DNA of 64,000 bases, taken from NCBI RefSeq assembly GCF_014805625.2, contig NW_023998417.1, positions 5,543,722 through 5,607,721 on the forward strand, in the 5' to 3' direction. Below are positions 59,829-64,000 of the stretch, piece by piece. The translations under genes were made by a program, and so were the position numbers. This DNA comes from Glossina fuscipes. Lineage: Eukaryota; Arthropoda; Insecta; Diptera; Glossinidae. Each line of letters begins with the position of its first letter. The stretch's first letter is position 1. Below the pieces are notes generated by a model. The model was not told where the DNA came from. It searched no databases and saw only the letters and a list, made by a program, of their open reading frames with translations.

Positions 59829-60004
59829 ACAAGTAGACAAAAAAGTCTACATTGTCTACACACGTAGACAATGTGTGTAGACAATGACGTCATATGTAGA
59901 CAATGTAAACATGTAAACGTACAAGTAGACAAAAAGTCTATATTGTCTACACATGTAGACAATGCATGTAGACAATGACGTCATATGTAGACAATGTAAA
60001 GATG
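59829..60004. repeat. 92-bp tandem repeat rich in GTAGACAAT hairpins
   Basis: Two copies (AAGTAGACAAAAA... from about 59831 and 59923). Each is built from GTAGACAAT in both orientations and contains a perfect hairpin (arms ATTGTCTAC/GTAGACAAT) and the palindrome TGACGTCA followed by TATGTAGACAATGTAAA. No coding capacity. Confidence 0.85.
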
Positions 60005-60365
60005 CATATACGCCCAGTAAGGGGGATGTTGATACACATTATAATGTATATACAACGTGTTTGGCAACATAATGTTGCTCAAAAATTTGCTAAGGCATAT
60101 GCATGATTTTGGCAAAAACGGCAACTTTGAAGCACTCTAGCGGCCGTAATACGCCTCCTAGGGGCATGGTTACACTTGGAATCCGTTGGGGCCGACCCAA
60201 GGAATCGAATGGACCCAGTCTCGATGTCCTAGGACCGCTAGGAAGGCCAATAAACGGCCTCAAAGTTGGCCATTTTTCGTTTTTGGATGGAATGGTCAGA
60301 AACATTTGCAAAATGTTTATATGCACAAAAATGTTTATAAGCAAATATATCAAAACCCCGAACCA

Positions 60366-60560
60366 CAAAAAAAAATTTTTGGAAAAAAATTTTACAAAAA
60401 CAAAAATTTTTAGGAAAAAATTTTATTTATTTTTGAAAAAAAATTTACAAAAACAAAAAATTTTTAGAAAAAAAATTTTACAAAAACAAANNNNNNNNNN
60501 AATTTTTAGAAAAAAAATTTTACAAAAACAAAAAATTTTTAGAAAAAGAGTTTTACAAAA
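60366..60560. repeat. A/T-rich tandem repeat around an assembly gap
   Basis: Units of about 34 bp containing TTTTTAGAAAAAAAATTTTA followed by CAAAAACAA, repeated at least five times on both sides of a run of ten N. True copy number is unknown. Confidence 0.8.
60491..60500. other. Assembly gap (10 N)
   Basis: Ten undetermined bases inside a short tandem repeat, so collapse or misjoin is possible. Confidence 1.
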
Positions 60561-60849
60561 GAAGAAGAAAAAGAAGACAGACAAAAAGAGAGGTAATGGG
60601 AAAGAGCTGGGTTGGGGAAACAGGGATGGGGAGTGGGGACTACCTAGAATTCATCAGAAGTGGCAGAAGCGAGCAAGCTCAGAGCACTCTGCCAACTCCC
60701 TCAAAAGTTGACCTCTTCGACTATAACGCAGCGAAGAGATACTCTTGATACTATAGTAAAAATGTATTGTCTTATTTGTATATTTTCATAATTCGATTAA
60801 GAATTATACAGCATCTAATAATGCATAACTACAATACGAATAGAAAAGC

Positions 60850-61410
60850 CGCAATACCACTTGCATATGGAGCATGTATGCATAAAAGAGACGAAACTAT
60901 TGAGAACATTTGCACAAAAGCTATAATAGAACTTGCGTATAGAATATTTATGCGGAACAGAGACGGAATTATTATACAAAACAGTAGTAGAATCAAATAA
61001 TGTAAACACAAGATATTTGTAAACAAAGAGAACTTTTGTAGAAAAGTTTTATACGAACAAGCATATAGAACATGTAAGCAGAACAGAGACGGAATTATTA
61101 TACGAAACAATAGTAACATCTAATAATGCAAATACAAGATATTTGTAAACAAAAAGAACTTTTGTTCAAAATTTGTAAGATCATTTTATGAAAGCTTTTG
61201 TACAAATATTGTGTACAGAATTTGCTTATAGAACGTGTAAGATGAACAGAGACGGAATTATTATGGAGAATATTTGTAAACAAAAAGAACTTCTGTTCAA
61301 AATTTGTAAGATCACATATTATGAAAGCTTTTGTACAAAAATTGTGTACAGAACTTGCTTATAGAACGTGTAAGATGAACAGAGACGGAATTATTATAGA
61401 GAACAATAAA
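60850..61410 (+). repeat. Diverged tandem array with GAACAGAGACGGAATTATTA landmark
   Basis: The 20-base landmark starts at 60955, 61081, 61244 and 61377 (spacings 126, 163 and 133). Between landmarks are shared pieces such as TTTGTAAACAAAAAGAACTT and ATAGAACGTGTAAGATGAAC. Spacing differences show insertions within units. Confidence 0.85.
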
Positions 61411-62468
61411 CAGTGAAAAATGCTAAATATATATATAAACAATGTAATAATGTCTTCCAATCCTTCGTATAATAAGAAAGTTAATAATAATTGCTACGTT
61501 TTCTCTTGCAAATTATTATACGTGTAAAGGACTTTTCTTATGAACTTATCTGCAGACATAATATAAACAGATTCATGAGCACCACTTTGCCGAATTTAAT
61601 GGAGAATTTCTTGGCAAACCTGCAAAAGAATGAAATTTATATTATCCAAGATGATTTTTACGAATTAGCCAATTAAAGTAACATTTACATAACTTTTTGT
61701 TTTTTGTTGAGCCGATAGTGTTCCTCCTTTTTAATTAATTGCCCCAGTTTTTATATGATACTATAATTAAGATAAAACAACATGTTAGTAAAGCATAATA
61801 AGAATTGATTTCACTATCGAAAACACCACGAGCCTCCCCCAGGATATAGCAATAAATTAATTATAATATTATCCATAATGTCAATGTAACTAGAACGCTG
61901 GGAAGGTATACCCTCTGCTGATTCATTATGGAAAGTTGGTAGGCAAGTTCAAATGTTTCCAAAGGTACGTTTCTTAAAAGGTACTTTGACAGGATTTTTT
62001 TAATTGACCATTTAGAGATCACATCTGAAATGTACGATAAAATCAATGATTTAATCTATGAACTAAATGTTATATCGCCCACTTTTTTACATACCGTTCT
62101 GCCGTAAGTGGAATACAAATTGCATCTTAATATCAGGATTAGGGCAAATTCTAAGAGGGCGTCATGTCCACAACATACGTCTTGAAGCTCATTCAGCTCA
62201 TTCATCTCTAATTGCCTTATGCGAAATGAATTCTTCATCGTCGATGCATAGCAATATCCTTTTATATTTTTCGCCTTTAAACTGTAGATCAAAATTTTAA
62301 ACGTGGAAAACAAGCTGTTTTGTGACTTTCCTGTCCTTTTTCTTTTTTTTATTTATTTAGTTTTTTATATTATATTACAAAATTTATTTTTTATAATTTA
62401 TACATGTTTTTATTACAAAATACATGGACATAAAAGTACATGTATTATAGGTAAAAAAATTAATTATT

Positions 62469-62499
<31 letters not shown>

Positions 62500-64000
62500 C
62501 TATTATACACACTAATATTTATGAACTAACAATTATTACAGAAATATCGTACACGTACATACATCCTATCCTTATAACATTTATGGATTGCTTTTAATGT
62601 GACTTTAAGTAAAAAAAAAAAATAGACTAAATACCGCACCCGTCAGCAAAAACTTTTTTTAAATAAATAGATTTCTCTTCGTCAAAGTGGTAAAAAAAAA
62701 AAAAAAAAAAAAAAAAATTCTAATAATAATAATAATGATAACAGTCCTTTAAAGAAAAATTTTTATTACTATGCTTATTATTGATAAACATATGCATGTT
62801 TTGTACTGTGTTGTTTGTTGCTCAAAGTTGTTTTTATTAATTTTTAGTATTTTCTCTTTTTCTATATAAAAAAAAAGAAAAATTTTTTTTAAAAATGTGA
62901 GGAAACCTTAAATAAAAAATTTATGAACTGTTCTTCACTCTTACTCTCATGACACGCACGTTTGAAGCGATGAAAATGAAAATGGTTCATAATTTAATTC
63001 GATTTGATATATTAGTTATTTAGAAATTTGTTTCAAGAGGAAAATTAAAATAATTCAATTCGAAAAATTAATACAACTTTACGTTGTATTTTTTTTTTTT
63101 TTTTTTTTTTTTAGTAGTATTATGTGTTAAACATTAAATTATTATTATTTTAGTTTTGTTCTCTTTATTTGATCTCACATACGTGTCCATTCAAGAGAGC
63201 AAAGAAAACTATTTATTATAGTAATTAAAATAAATAATAATAAAAGTTCTTCGCAGAAATATTTAAAAATATTTAAGCAAAATTTATGCGTTTCAAGTTG
63301 CAACGCAACTGCAGGGGAACCGTTATTTCAGCATTTATAAGTGAATTTGTGATTTTAGTAAGGAGAGAAAACAAAAAAAAATATCAAAAATAATAATAAA
63401 TAAATAATGATAATAATAGTAAATTATTCTGAAAACATTTACATTTCCATTTAAATATTTTCTATTAAACAGCGTGGCTACTATTAGGAATTTGGAAAAA
63501 AAAAAAAAAAAAAAAACATTTTCAGAGATAATTTTATATTGAAAAAGACTTATATTAAAATATTTCCAATGCAGTTCCAATTCAAAATTTGAAACAGAAT
63601 TTTTTTCCATCTTTAGTAAGAAAAAAAAAAAAAAAAAACGAAAGATTTCTACCGGAAACACCACAAATTCTTGTGATAATGTTAACAAAATGAAAAAAAG
63701 AACACAAATAATACTATGATAGTATAATAAAAAGTTCAATGCTTTGGAAAATTATTTTCATTTTAGTAAAAAAAAAAAAACCCCAAGTGGTAGGCTTTTT
63801 AAAGTCAAACGGATCGATTCGAAAACATTTAAAAAGAGAAACAAAAGGTGGAGAATTCATTGCATTATATTATCACATATGATAGATCAAAGAGCAATAA
63901 TTGAAGCTCGCATTTAAGTTTTATCAACTATGTTAAGACATCGTCTACACTGCGAATAACAATACAAAAAAATGAATAAAGACAAATATCATCATAGATT

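Larger units (their letters stand above)
57524..64000. other. Rfx 3' UTR and downstream flank
   Basis: The first 700 nt are probably Rfx 3' UTR. Beyond that lie TA, CA and poly-T tracts (33 T near 59111), a GATGAT tract (about 57835-57872), the 92-bp hairpin repeat, a GC-richer block with an assembly gap, a diverged 126-163-bp array and minus-strand open frames near 61855-62313 that I cannot assign. The last 1.5 kb is AT-rich with no convincing gene. Confidence 0.6.

Noticed and set aside
60103..60711. 202-codon plus-strand frame
   Set aside because: Runs through ten N and an A/T tandem repeat giving Lys/Phe-rich filler, so it is not a credible gene. The GC-rich start is reported separately as a composition anomaly.
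63335..63739. 134-codon minus-strand frame near the right edge
   Set aside because: Phe/Tyr/Ile runs from poly-A and (AAT)n tracts; no protein-like segment.

Overview
The window looks like nuclear DNA of a higher (cyclorrhaphan) fly. Both genes I can reconstruct encode proteins that, as far as I remember, closely resemble Drosophila ones. Introns are short or very long with consensus GT-AG borders. The non-coding DNA is very AT-rich and full of (TA)n, poly-T, (CA)n and (CT)n tracts. I cannot tell from sequence alone whether this is a tephritid, a calyptrate such as a tsetse, or another family.

Layout. (1) 1-3786 on the minus strand, with a second first exon at 16329-16415, is syd-1 (RhoGAP100F). 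It encodes a presynaptic scaffold/RhoGAP with PDZ, C2 and RhoGAP domains, and the gene runs off the left edge inside the RhoGAP domain. Nine coding exons could be joined with every reading phase matching. Two alternative first exons splice in phase 0 onto the same second exon. (2) 16416-38408 is about 22 kb of gene-poor DNA between the two divergently transcribed genes. It holds a transposon-like element with inverted ends, a tRNA-derived SINE, dispersed intronic repeats, a tandem duplication, a G11-A-G11 run and many microsatellites. (3) 38409-57523 on the plus strand is Rfx, the fly RFX-family winged-helix transcription factor. Ten coding exons (849 residues) come from a distal start at 38555. 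An alternative His/Gln-rich first coding exon at 52218-52788 also joins the common third exon in phase (870 residues). The roughly 15-kb intron between the two starts contains a second SINE, a piggyBac-like MITE and more repeats. (4) 57524-64000 is the 3' flank: candidate poly(A) signals, a hairpin-rich 92-bp tandem repeat, a GC-richer block next to a 10-N assembly gap, a diverged tandem array, and open frames I cannot assign.

The genes do not form an operon. Syd-1 organises presynaptic active zones. RFX proteins bind X-box promoters and, in flies, drive ciliogenesis genes in ciliated sensory neurons. The main novelty here is their promoter architecture: each gene has two alternative protein N-termini, several leaders carry minimal or abutting upstream ORFs, and one syd-1 intron is only 60 nt, in frame and stop-free. 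No tRNA, rRNA or CRISPR feature was recognised.
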